Positions 28,708 through 37,551 of a DNA stretch of 64,000 nt are shown piece by piece. The notes under the pieces are model-generated. The model was not told where the DNA came from. It was given only the letters and a program-made list of their open reading frames with translations, and ran no database searches. The stretch covers positions 1,798,001-1,862,000 of the forward strand of contig NZ_CP034767.1 in the NCBI RefSeq assembly GCF_004005995.1, in the 5' to 3' direction. The stretch comes from Devosia sp. 1566 (GTDB lineage Bacteria > Pseudomonadota > Alphaproteobacteria > Rhizobiales > Devosiaceae). Positions within the stretch are counted from its first letter, which is position 1. Each line of letters opens with the position of its first letter. A program made the translations under genes and the position numbers.

Positions 28708-29875
28708 TCCCGGCTATACCGCCACTATCCATCCAACCACCGCCGGCATTTCGGCGGAGGTTTGGAACAGCCTTGTGCCGTCCACGGATGGGCTGGCGGA
28801 TAACCCGTTTCTGAGCCACGCCTTCTTCCTGGCCCTCGAACAATCCGGCTGCGCCACTGCCCGCACCGGCTGGCAACCTCAGCACATCCTGCTGGCCAAC
28901 AGCGCAGGCCAGCCCGTTGGGCTGATGCCGCTCTTTCTCAAGTCCCACTCCATGGGCGAATATGTCTTCGACCACGGCTGGGCCAATGCCTTCGAGCGCG
29001 CGGGCGGGGACTACTACCCCAAGCTGCAGTGTTCGGTGCCGTTTACCCCGGCCACCGCGCCCAAGCTCCTGGTACCTAGCGGTAGCCTTGAGGAACAGGC
29101 GGCACTGCTTTCCGCCGCTCAGCAACTCGCCAGCCAGCGCCACGCCTCGTCGGTGCACATGACCTTTGTGCCCGAAGCCGAGGCCGATCTGGTGGAATCA
29201 ACCGGCTGGCTCAAGCGCCTCGACACCCAGTTCCACTGGCACAACCAGGGCTTCGACAGTTTCGAGGGTTTTCTCGAAACCCTCTCCTCGCGCAAGCGCA
29301 AGACCATCCGGCGGGAGCGCCGCGATGCGCTCGTCAATGGCCTTACGGTCAAGTGGCTGACGGGCTCTGACCTCCAGGAGCATCACTGGGACGCCTTTTA
29401 CGATTTTTACGAGGATACCGGGGCGCGCAAATGGGGCCGGCCCTACCTCAATCGCAAGTTCTTTTCCCTGCTTGGTCAAACCCTTGCCGACCGGATCGTG
29501 CTGATGCTGGCCTATGACGGCCCCACCCCAATCGCCGGCGCGATCAACTTCCTTGGCCATGATCGCATCTTCGGGCGCAACTGGGGTGCTACCCGCGAGG
29601 TGCCGTTTCTCCACTTCGAGCTCTGCTACTACCAGGCGATCGATTACGCCATCGCGCACAAGCTGGCTGTGGTGGAAGCCGGGGCCCAAGGCGAACACAA
29701 GCTCGCCCGCGGCTATGCTCCCGCCACCACTTATTCCGTGCACTATATCGCTCATCCTGGCCTGCGCGAGGCCATTGCCGACTTCCTTGAGCATGAGCGC
29801 GCTTCGGTTGCGCGCGAGCAGGAAGCGCTGGACACCTACACTCCGTTCCGCAAGGGCGAGCGCACCGACCGCTAG
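28679..29875 (+). CDS. DUF482/FemAB-like GNAT protein (peptidoglycan-related acyltransferase family)
   Basis: A protein of about 398 residues that matches the double-GNAT DUF482 family, often labelled peptidoglycan biosynthesis protein. Signature parts are NPFLSHAFFLALEQSG near 40, SRKRKTIRRERRDAL near 205, FYEDTGARKWGRPYLNRKF near 245 and VEAGAQGEHKLARGY near 338. The start is uncertain: a TTG at 28679 and one at 28700 both overlap the preceding GDPD stop. Real substrate is unknown. Confidence 0.88.
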   Translation: MKASTRTLPDPGYTATIHPTTAGISAEVWNSLVPSTDGLADNPFLSHAFFLALEQSGCATARTGWQPQHILLANSAGQPVGLMPLFLKSHSMGEYVFDHGWANAFERAGGDYYPKLQCSVPFTPATAPKLLVPSGSLEEQAALLSAAQQLASQRHASSVHMTFVPEAEADLVESTGWLKRLDTQFHWHNQGFDSFEGFLETLSSRKRKTIRRERRDALVNGLTVKWLTGSDLQEHHWDAFYDFYEDTGARKWGRPYLNRKFFSLLGQTLADRIVLMLAYDGPTPIAGAINFLGHDRIFGRNWGATREVPFLHFELCYYQAIDYAIAHKLAVVEAGAQGEHKLARGYAPATTYSVHYIAHPGLREAIADFLEHERASVAREQEALDTYTPFRKGERTDR

Positions 29876-29947
29876 CGCGGCACGATGCCCCTTGGACTTA
29901 GCCGGCACCGGAGGCTATGTAGGTTAACGCTCCCTGCAGGAATCCGC

Positions 29948-31072
29948 ATGAATATCTCTGACGCTTTCGTCTTTATTCTCCAGGCCGGCGTCACCTTCGT
30001 GTTCTCCACCGCCCTCTTCGATGCGCTGCACTGGTTGCTGCATCGCTGGGAAACCTCGCGGTTCAAGCTCTTGCGCACCTTCTCGTCCTGGCACTGGGTG
30101 CATCACAAGTTTCTTGACCTCGATATGAAGATCAATCCGGCCTATGCCCGGGCCAATATCTGGTTTCACATCCTGCCGGAATACGCGACCTCGATGCTGG
30201 GGATCGCGCTGTTCCTGCTCGTTTTCCCTTGGCCGCCCATAGCGCTTGTGGCTGTCATTCGTACCATCATGCTGGTGATGACCTTCCGCGAGGAAGGGCT
30301 CGACTACAACCACATGGCGATGGATCGCGTCGGTGCCCAGCAGGGTCTGCTCTGGGTGGACAACAACTACCACGCCATGCACCACGTCTACCCGCATAAC
30401 TTCTTTTCGTCCTTCGCCAACATCTTCGACCTGCTGTTCGGCACCACTTGCCAGATCAAGGGTCGCCGCTTTCTCGTTACCGGCGCCAGCGGGTCTTATG
30501 GCTCGGCGATGGTGGCAAAGTTGACCGATCTGGGTGGTCTTGTGGAAACCGCCAAGTCAGGCACCGATTTTTCAGCCGGCGACTATGACCGCATGCGCGA
30601 AAAGCTTGAGCGCGCCGAGGTGCTGGTGCTCGCCCATGGCGCCAAGTCGCAGGATTGCTGGAACGCCAATTTCGTCACCTTCACCGATCTGATCGAGCTC
30701 TTCACCGCCCTTGGCAAAGACAGGCTCACCCCGCCCGAAGTCTGGGCGGTGGGCTCGGAAGTCGAGTTTCACGGCGATATGGGCATGGAAGAGCTCAAGG
30801 ATTATTCGGCCTCCAAGCGCGCCTTTGCGCGCCGTGCGCTGGATTATTACCACTCCGACGCTGTCTTCTACCGTCACATCGTCCCGTCGAGCTTTACCTC
30901 CGCAATGGGCAAGGGGGCAATGAGCGCGGGCACCGCCGTCAACATCACGCTGTTCTTTATTCGCCGCGGCTTTTCCTATGTGCCGGTCACCTTTACCGGC
31001 CTTGCGGTTCTGAACTATTTCCGCTTCCGCTTCTTCCAGCGCCGCTCGGGACAGGCGGCCCCGGCCGAATAA
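29948..31072 (+). CDS. Fusion of fatty-acid-hydroxylase/sterol-desaturase domain with short-chain dehydrogenase domain
   Basis: A 374-residue two-domain protein. The N-terminal membrane part has the di-iron histidine boxes of the fatty acid hydroxylase superfamily: HWLLH (H28, H32), HWVHH (H49, H52, H53), H122, and HAMHH (H142, H145, H146). From about 173 it continues into a Rossmann domain with TGASGSYG (178-185), an AHGA replacement of the NNAG motif (229-232) and the YxxxK pair Y286/K290. This suggests consecutive oxygenation and NAD(P)-dependent oxidoreduction of a lipid. It starts at ATG 29948 after a weak ribosome site, 72 bp after the DUF482 gene. Confidence 0.85.
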   Translation: MNISDAFVFILQAGVTFVFSTALFDALHWLLHRWETSRFKLLRTFSSWHWVHHKFLDLDMKINPAYARANIWFHILPEYATSMLGIALFLLVFPWPPIALVAVIRTIMLVMTFREEGLDYNHMAMDRVGAQQGLLWVDNNYHAMHHVYPHNFFSSFANIFDLLFGTTCQIKGRRFLVTGASGSYGSAMVAKLTDLGGLVETAKSGTDFSAGDYDRMREKLERAEVLVLAHGAKSQDCWNANFVTFTDLIELFTALGKDRLTPPEVWAVGSEVEFHGDMGMEELKDYSASKRAFARRALDYYHSDAVFYRHIVPSSFTSAMGKGAMSAGTAVNITLFFIRRGFSYVPVTFTGLAVLNYFRFRFFQRRSGQAAPAE

Positions 31073-31147
31073 GCGGTTGATCTCGGCTCTTGAGCCGAGC
31101 ACCTTGCCGGGAGTATGCCGAGGCCATCCACTCCCGCGAGGTACACC

Positions 31148-31570
31148 GTGAGCACCGCCTACGATCCCGACAACATCTTCGGCCGCATTCTCCGGGGCGA
31201 AATGCCAGCCCACAAGGTTTACGAAGACGACACCGCCTTGGTGATGCTCGATGTGTTCCCCCAGTCACGCGGGCACACGCTGGTTCTGCCCAAGGCGGCC
31301 TCGCGCAACCTGCTCGACGCGGATCCTGCCACCCTTTCGGCCGTGATGCCGATCGTGCAGCGGGTGGCTGTTGCGCTCAAGGCAGCGACGGGGGCTGATG
31401 GCATTCGCCTCGTCCAGTTCAATGAAGCCCCTGCTGGACAAAGCGTGTTTCACCTGCATTTCCACCTCATTCCCGTCTATGAGGGCGAGGCTTTGGGCGA
31501 TCATGGCAAGGGTGCTGCTGACGCCGCTGAAATGGCCGGGCTGGCGCAAGAAATCGCCAGCCGCCTTTAA
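31148..31570 (+). CDS. HIT-family hydrolase
   Basis: A 140-residue histidine-triad nucleotide-binding protein. Family features are NIFGRILRGEMPAHKVYEDD at the start, LVLPKAASRNL near 50, and the triad HLHFHLIP near 107 with the nucleophile His. It begins at GTG 31148 (MSTAYDPDN); an upstream in-frame ATG adds an unconserved tail. HIT proteins hydrolyse AMP-lysine or adenosine phosphoramidates. The next gene starts 4 bp after its stop. Confidence 0.92.
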   Translation: MSTAYDPDNIFGRILRGEMPAHKVYEDDTALVMLDVFPQSRGHTLVLPKAASRNLLDADPATLSAVMPIVQRVAVALKAATGADGIRLVQFNEAPAGQSVFHLHFHLIPVYEGEALGDHGKGAADAAEMAGLAQEIASRL

Positions 31571-31574
31571 GCCG

Positions 31575-32228
31575 GTGACGCCCGCTCCCAAGCTCGGCCA
31601 AGGGCTCTTGCTCACCGGATTGGCCGGGTTCATCGATGCGATCGGCTTTATCGAACTGGGTGGCTACTACACCTCGTTCATGAGCGGCAACACCACCCAG
31701 TTGGGCAATTACCTGCTCGATACGCCCTCGGCAGCCGCGTTGCTGCCGCTGGGCCTCTTGCTGCTGTTTTTCACTGGCAGCACGGTGGGATCGCTGCTGT
31801 CTTTGGCAAGCGAGCGTTTTGGCCCAGCCCTTGTTGCGGCCTTGTTGTTTTCCAGCACAACAGGGGCAATCGCCTTGCACTTTGCCGGCGCCGAATCGCC
31901 ACTCTCGATGGGGCCCTTGGCCTTCCGCGCGGGCGCCCAGAACGCTTTGTTGTCCCCGGCCGGCTCCGTTCGGCTTGGCGCGACCTTCGTGACGGGTACC
32001 CTGTTTGCTGCCGGCCAGGACCTGGCCAAGGCCATCCACAAATTGGCACCGCGCTGGCGATGGACGCAACACCTCCTGGTTTGGCTTTCACTGTTGCTGG
32101 GTGCCGCCCTGGGCGCGGCATCCTATCAGCGCCTGGGCCCGCTCGCCCTGCTTGCACCCGCGACTCTCCACGCTGCCTTTTGCCTCGGGCTGGCGCTGCG
32201 GCAGCGCAAGGCGGGCCCACGGCCTTAG
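31575..32228 (+). CDS. DUF1275/YoaK-family membrane protein
   Basis: A 217-residue protein with about six hydrophobic helices. The first contains AGFIDAIGFIELGGYYTSFMSGN, the DUF1275 signature, and FRAGAQNALLSPAG... lies near 115, followed by TFVTGTLFAAGQDLAK. I choose the GTG at 31575, 4 bp after the HIT stop, because the frame upstream of it lies inside the HIT gene. The family is a putative permease of unknown substrate. It converges on the AsmA-like gene, overlapping by 4 bp. Confidence 0.85.
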   Translation: MTPAPKLGQGLLLTGLAGFIDAIGFIELGGYYTSFMSGNTTQLGNYLLDTPSAAALLPLGLLLLFFTGSTVGSLLSLASERFGPALVAALLFSSTTGAIALHFAGAESPLSMGPLAFRAGAQNALLSPAGSVRLGATFVTGTLFAAGQDLAKAIHKLAPRWRWTQHLLVWLSLLLGAALGAASYQRLGPLALLAPATLHAAFCLGLALRQRKAGPRP

Positions 32229-35200
32229 TCGACCCGTGGCTGCTCGCGCGAGCGGAACTCGAACAATTCGCGGAAGGCTCCGGGGACCAGTGCGGATAGC
32301 GGGTTGATGCGGAAATCGGGCTTGGCGAGTGGTCCCTTGACTGCAAAGGTCACGCCCACCAGCCCCTCACCATCACGTCCGCCCAAGAGCGGCCCGAGCA
32401 GCGGGATTTTCTGAAACGCGCTGTTGAGCCCGAATAGCGGCACATAGGTGCCCGCCAGATCGTATTGCCGCTGGTCGGTATAGATAAAGCCGCGCATCGT
32501 TCCGCCTACGGTGTCGCCGGTCAAAACAGCATTGGTAACCTCGACGCGGTCCGAGCGCCGCACGAAATTGACCATGCCGCGGTCGAAATCCAGCCGGTTC
32601 CCGCGCGCGATCACCGCTCGCGAATCCGCGTGGTTGCCAAGCACCTGCGCAACATTGGCCTCGTCCACAATGGAAAAGCCGCGCATGCGCAACTGGCCGA
32701 ACTCGGCGCCTGCTTCGCTGTCGGTGGTCATGACGAGATTGCCCTCGCCGCCCGCCAGCTGTGAATACACGCCCAGGAGCCGCAGGATCGTTCCGGCATC
32801 GCTGAATGCCACCGTCATCGTTCGCCCCTTGGGCGCGGGATTGGTGGTGACCGAAATGGCGTTGTCATCACCAAACTGCGCCGTCAGCCGCGCCCGCCGC
32901 ATGTCGCTGCCCTTCAGGGACAGGTCCAGATCGAGATTGAAGGCGGTCGTGGCGTAATAACCCAGCGCTCGATCGAGCTCCACGTCGAGCACCAGCGTCT
33001 GGTCGAACTCGGTGGTTTGCACCCCCCCGGTGCCTTCATCCAGGCTGAAGAAGCGCTTCAGCATGGGCTTGAGGTCCAATTGGGTACCGCGCACCTGCAC
33101 GGAATAGCCGCCATCGATCGGAGCGAGCTTGAGTTGCGCGCCATCCCCCTCGCTGAGGCCGAAATCGATGAACTCGGCACTTTGCAGCCCAGCCTCGGCG
33201 TCGAACTTGAGGCCGCCCTTGAGTTTCACGGTGTCAAAAGCCAGATCAATCCCGAATAGCTCGGTTACACCATCGGTTTGCTTGACGATTGTCTGCAAGG
33301 TGCCGGGGACGCCGGCAGCCTTGCTCAACCCTAGATCCCCAATGGTGAGCGCTGCCTCCTTGAGGTCCACCGCGATCTGCAGCGAGCCATCCGGCAGCGG
33401 CTGCGCCACAAAGCCAACCTGCCCGCTCATGAACGGCGAGGCATCGAACCCCATGGCGGCCAGGTCCTTCACCTCCACCTTGGAAGCGAGCCGGAACGCC
33501 GGCTGAGTTTCCGGCGTGCCGGCAATCTCCAGCTGCGCCTCCATACCGTCTATGTCAGCGGTACCCTGCACCTGATAGCCGTCCTGCGAGGCGCTGAAGG
33601 ACAGCTGCCCGTTGCCGATTGTGCGCTCCTGTATGGCCTGAGTGCTGGCGAAATTGGCGACATTGCCATTGACCACATAGTCGAGGTCCAGCGGCGCGCC
33701 GCTTGCTTCATCGGGCAGCTTGATGGTTGCCACAAGCCCCAGATCAATCTGACCGGATAGCGCGGCAAGATCGAGCGGCAGGCTGGCTTGCGCCAGCATT
33801 TCGGGCTGCTGTTCCTTGGCCAGGGCAAGCAGGGATGGAATACCGGCGCTCACATCCCCCGAGATCTCGAGAATGCTTTCTGCCGGATTGGAGTTGTCCA
33901 TGATCACGGCCGGATTGCGCACCGCAATCGGCCCCGTCGTGGTCGCGATGGCACCTCCACCAGCCGAAACCGTCAGGTTGGGGCCGCTTAATTGCAATCG
34001 CGTTTCGCCGTCAATGGCGATATCGGCCATCTCCGGCACCGGTTTGACCACGACGCCGGTACCAACCATGTCGATCTGCATCGCTTCGGGCGAAATCGGC
34101 TTGTCCTCGCCGCCCACTTCCAGGCTGCCCACCGGAAATTTGAACTTCAGCCGCGCGCGCGTCACCATACCGTCGCTCACATTGGCCACAAACCAGTCAC
34201 GGCTTTCCGTGCCCAGCATATAGGGCCAGAGGCGTTTCAGGTCGTCCGCACTAACCCCTTGGCCTACAATGGTCATGTCGAGAGCCATGCCGGCCTTGAG
34301 AATATCGATCCGGCCGGCGCTTTCGACGATGGCAGCGCCCTTTTTCGCGACGAGCCGGTCGATGCCCGTGGCACCATAAAGTGGCGCCGACCAGCCCGAG
34401 AACTCGACGCTGTCGAATGGCTCCGCCGGTGCCGCCATGTCGTTGGGGTGCACGCGGACCTCGCGTGCCTTGATCATCATGCCGATCGTCGGCCCGAATT
34501 CCGCATCGAGGCCGAGCGCAAACGTGCCCGAAACGCGGGCGGAACTCTGGCCGATCTGCAAGGCGGCCTCGTGCAACTCGAACCGGGCGTCCTTTGGCGA
34601 CCAGGTCACGTCCATGATCGAGCTCGCGACTGGGAAGAACTCGTCCTCGATGCGCATGTCGAGACCCGTCAGGTCGATCTTGAACGCGCCGTCCACGAGC
34701 TTGCCCGTCTCGGGCGCAAAATGCACATCGATGGACAGCGCACCCGCGCCCCGCAGGGCCGCGATGCTTTCAGCGTCATCGACAAAGGGGGCCACGGCCG
34801 CAAAATCGATATTGGCAATGTCGGCCTCGAGCCGGGAGCCACCCTTGTCGTCGAGGGTGCGCGACAGGCTCCCCATCATCGTACGCCCTCCCAGGGCTGC
34901 CGAGAATGTTCCCCTGGTGTCCTCGCCGCCGGGCGTAGGGCCGATCTCGAGGTTCACGCCGTTGAACTGACGCATCCGCCCGTAAACGGCATCGATCATC
35001 TCGACGGTGCCGTCCTTGATCGTCAGCTTGGAGAACCGGCCCTGTTGCGCCTGCTCCACAATGTCGGCCACACCCTTCTCGCTCGCCTCGAGATTGTAGA
35101 TCAGCCAGTCATTGTCGGACCGCAACTGCAGCGGCACCGACCCACCCTGAACGTCGACGCCACTGGCGGAAATGTCGACGCTGGGGAACGCATCCTCCCC

Positions 35201-35707
35201 CTCCAGCACCCTTGCAGTCGTCCCGCCCTGCTCGTCGGCCACTAGCTCAAAGCTCGTGGTGCGTGGCCCAAACAGGTCCTGCACGATCTGGATGTGGGGG
35301 CGCACAATGGTGATGGTGGCCCCAGGCTGCCCAACCAGCGCACGGATCGGCGAGAACCCGATCTCGAGCGCATCCATCTTGACCTTGGCTCCGGTCTTGG
35401 CATCCGTCATCAGCACGGGCGAGAACTGCAGCACTGGCCAAACGCCACGTTCGAGCGCCAGCGCCATTCCCCCCAGATCGAGCTTGCTGGTGGGGGGCAT
35501 AATGGATTGCGCCAGCGCCCGCGCCGCTTCACCGCCAAATGGCAGCCGCAGCGGGGTCACCAGCAGCACTAGATACAGAACGATCAGCAGGACGGCTGGC
35601 ACGCCCAACACCCAGGCGCCCATCTTGGCGGCAAGACGCATAGGATGCCGACGCCGCATTGCGGGGGCTGGACCTGGCGTGTCTTCGAGGGTTGTTGACG
35701 CGCTCAC
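32225..35707 (-). CDS. Giant AsmA-like (YhdP/DUF3971-type) envelope protein
   Basis: An 1160-residue protein with one N-terminal transmembrane anchor (about 30-55, ending in LLVTPLRLPF) and a long periplasmic part rich in beta structure. The C-terminal region ends with the AsmA-C signature LAGTYVPLFGLNSAFQKIPLLG and a FRINPLSALVPGAFRELFEF segment, as in the YhdP family. Such bridge-like proteins are thought to shuttle phospholipids to the outer membrane. It is a single-gene unit. Confidence 0.9.
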   Translation of the reverse strand: MSASTTLEDTPGPAPAMRRRHPMRLAAKMGAWVLGVPAVLLIVLYLVLLVTPLRLPFGGEAARALAQSIMPPTSKLDLGGMALALERGVWPVLQFSPVLMTDAKTGAKVKMDALEIGFSPIRALVGQPGATITIVRPHIQIVQDLFGPRTTSFELVADEQGGTTARVLEGEDAFPSVDISASGVDVQGGSVPLQLRSDNDWLIYNLEASEKGVADIVEQAQQGRFSKLTIKDGTVEMIDAVYGRMRQFNGVNLEIGPTPGGEDTRGTFSAALGGRTMMGSLSRTLDDKGGSRLEADIANIDFAAVAPFVDDAESIAALRGAGALSIDVHFAPETGKLVDGAFKIDLTGLDMRIEDEFFPVASSIMDVTWSPKDARFELHEAALQIGQSSARVSGTFALGLDAEFGPTIGMMIKAREVRVHPNDMAAPAEPFDSVEFSGWSAPLYGATGIDRLVAKKGAAIVESAGRIDILKAGMALDMTIVGQGVSADDLKRLWPYMLGTESRDWFVANVSDGMVTRARLKFKFPVGSLEVGGEDKPISPEAMQIDMVGTGVVVKPVPEMADIAIDGETRLQLSGPNLTVSAGGGAIATTTGPIAVRNPAVIMDNSNPAESILEISGDVSAGIPSLLALAKEQQPEMLAQASLPLDLAALSGQIDLGLVATIKLPDEASGAPLDLDYVVNGNVANFASTQAIQERTIGNGQLSFSASQDGYQVQGTADIDGMEAQLEIAGTPETQPAFRLASKVEVKDLAAMGFDASPFMSGQVGFVAQPLPDGSLQIAVDLKEAALTIGDLGLSKAAGVPGTLQTIVKQTDGVTELFGIDLAFDTVKLKGGLKFDAEAGLQSAEFIDFGLSEGDGAQLKLAPIDGGYSVQVRGTQLDLKPMLKRFFSLDEGTGGVQTTEFDQTLVLDVELDRALGYYATTAFNLDLDLSLKGSDMRRARLTAQFGDDNAISVTTNPAPKGRTMTVAFSDAGTILRLLGVYSQLAGGEGNLVMTTDSEAGAEFGQLRMRGFSIVDEANVAQVLGNHADSRAVIARGNRLDFDRGMVNFVRRSDRVEVTNAVLTGDTVGGTMRGFIYTDQRQYDLAGTYVPLFGLNSAFQKIPLLGPLLGGRDGEGLVGVTFAVKGPLAKPDFRINPLSALVPGAFRELFEFRSREQPRVD

Positions 35708-35848
35708 TTACATCCAGATCAAGCTCGGCCGATTAGTCTCCCGGCCTCTTGAGAATCAACCGCAAGTGGCGGCTTCTTGCGCGATGATACCGGCTGGAAT
35801 ATGGCACCGGCAGCTACAATCTAGCGGGGAAAACAGGATTTAACCGGC

Positions 35849-36331
35849 ATGCTTGCGCCTGGGGATACCGCTCCCGACTTTACCCTGCCGCTCGACGACG
35901 GCACCTCCTTCCACCTTGCCGATCACCGCGGCAAGTTTGTGGTCCTGTTCTTCTATCCGCAGGACGATACCCAAGGCTGCACCAAGGAGAACCTCGAGTT
36001 CTCCAACCTGGAGCCGGAGTTCGCCCGAAGCGGTGCTGTCCTCCTCGGCATATCGCCGGATACTGTGGAAGCGCATCGCAAGTTCCGGGAAAGATACAGC
36101 CTCACCGTGCCGCTGGCCGCCGACCCCGAGCGGACCGTGATCGAGCTATTTGGGGTATGGCAGCTCAAGAGCCTCTATGGCCGCCAATTCATGGGCCTCG
36201 TACGCACCACTTTCGTTGTCGCGCCTGATGGCCGGGTCGCCGCCGTGCTCCGCGTCACGCGCGTTAAGGGTCACGCTCAAAAGGTTCTCGACCTTCTCGG
36301 AAATTTGCAGCCCATTACTTCGGAAAGCTGA
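35849..36331 (+). CDS. bcp: Thioredoxin-dependent peroxiredoxin, Bcp/PrxQ family
   Basis: A 160-residue peroxidase that would reduce hydroperoxides. The N-terminal APDFTLPLDDG, FFYPQDDTQGC with the peroxidatic C44 and catalytic T41, and FVVAPDGRV near 128 place it in the PrxQ group. C44 is the only cysteine in the protein; the resolving Cys five residues later in typical PrxQ is L49. It would therefore act as a 1-Cys enzyme needing an external thiol. It is divergent from the AsmA-like gene. Confidence 0.93.
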   Translation: MLAPGDTAPDFTLPLDDGTSFHLADHRGKFVVLFFYPQDDTQGCTKENLEFSNLEPEFARSGAVLLGISPDTVEAHRKFRERYSLTVPLAADPERTVIELFGVWQLKSLYGRQFMGLVRTTFVVAPDGRVAAVLRVTRVKGHAQKVLDLLGNLQPITSES

Positions 36332-36402
36332 GGCTTTTCCGTTTTTTAACCATGCAGGATCATACTCGCTAACCATAAATATGGATCAGCGGAGTGTATG
36401 GC

Positions 36403-37548
36403 GTGCGTAATGGAGCGAGCTTCTCGTCGCCGGGTCGAGCCAAGCCCAAAACGGCTCCCCACGCCGGCATTCGCCCGCTCTGGTTCTACGGCATGTTCAC
36501 GCTGCTCTTGGCCGGCAATGCCCTGACCGGCACCGCCCTGCTGTTCTCTCCCGAGATCGCCAAAGTCCTCAACGGCCAAACCGAACAGGTTATCCAGGCC
36601 TACGAGGATCGGATCGCCCAGTTGCGTGTTGAAGTCGACCGTCTCCATTCCCGCTCGTATGCGCAGGCGGGCGACATCAACCTGCAACTGCAGGAACTTT
36701 CGCAGCAACAGGAAATGCTGCTGGAACAGCATCAACTGGTCAAGGTCCTTGTCGACAAAGCCGGTGAGCTTGGCATTCAAACTGCCGCCCTCGGCTCCAG
36801 CCCCGGTGAAGTGGCAATGGCGGCGCCGACCAACGCCAGCGGTAATCCCGACATCGACGAAACGGCTCGTGCCCTCGCCCAAATGATGGGTGAAACCGAG
36901 CACGCCATGACCAGCATCGCCCAGACCGCTACCGAGCGGACGACCAGCATTGTCAACGAGATGGCCGAGATCGGCATTCGCGTCAGCCTGCCCGACGCGC
37001 TTGATGGCGTTGGCGGCCCCCTGCTGGCGCCGAGTGACGGCGGCGACGCAGCGCCGATGATCGAGGACGCCAATGCGGTGATGGCAGCGCTGGTGCGCTA
37101 CAAGGCGGCCCGTGAATCAATCGATGCCGCGCCCATTCACCTGCCCATCGCCGGCACCTACCGCCAGAGTTCAGGCTTTGGCAATCGGCGCGATCCCTTC
37201 AGCGGCAAGCGCGCCTTTCATTCCGGGCTCGATTTCGCTGCGCGCTCCGGCACCACCGTACTGAGCGCGGGCCAAGGCGTGGTGACCTTTGTCGGCGTGC
37301 GCTCTGGCTATGGCAATGTGGTGGAGGTCACTCATCCCAGCGGCTTGGTAACCCGCTATGGTCACCTCTCCGGCTTCCTGTCCAGCAAGGGCCAGAAGGT
37401 GCACACCGGCACCCCTATTGCCAAGGTTGGCTCTACGGGTCGGTCAACCGGCCCGCATTTGCATTTCGAAGTGCGACAAGGCAGCCGCGCCATGGATCCC
37501 AAGCAGTTCATGGAAGCCGGCAAGCGCCTGCAGGCGCTGCTCGGCTAA
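36403..37548 (+). CDS. M23-family peptidoglycan endopeptidase
   Basis: A 381-residue membrane-anchored LytM-type protein. A single N-terminal transmembrane helix (about 30-50) is followed by a coiled-coil with many Gln and Glu (about 60-120). The C-terminal M23 domain has RRDPFSGKRAFHSGLDFA (HxxxD) near 265 and HLHFEVRQG near 355, both zinc-binding motifs, plus TRYGHLS near 322. The start is GTG 36403, nine bases after GGAG; a GTG three codons earlier lies on the ribosome site itself. It converges on prfB. Confidence 0.92.
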   Translation: MRNGASFSSPGRAKPKTAPHAGIRPLWFYGMFTLLLAGNALTGTALLFSPEIAKVLNGQTEQVIQAYEDRIAQLRVEVDRLHSRSYAQAGDINLQLQELSQQQEMLLEQHQLVKVLVDKAGELGIQTAALGSSPGEVAMAAPTNASGNPDIDETARALAQMMGETEHAMTSIAQTATERTTSIVNEMAEIGIRVSLPDALDGVGGPLLAPSDGGDAAPMIEDANAVMAALVRYKAARESIDAAPIHLPIAGTYRQSSGFGNRRDPFSGKRAFHSGLDFAARSGTTVLSAGQGVVTFVGVRSGYGNVVEVTHPSGLVTRYGHLSGFLSSKGQKVHTGTPIAKVGSTGRSTGPHLHFEVRQGSRAMDPKQFMEAGKRLQALLG

Positions 37549-37551
37549 CCA

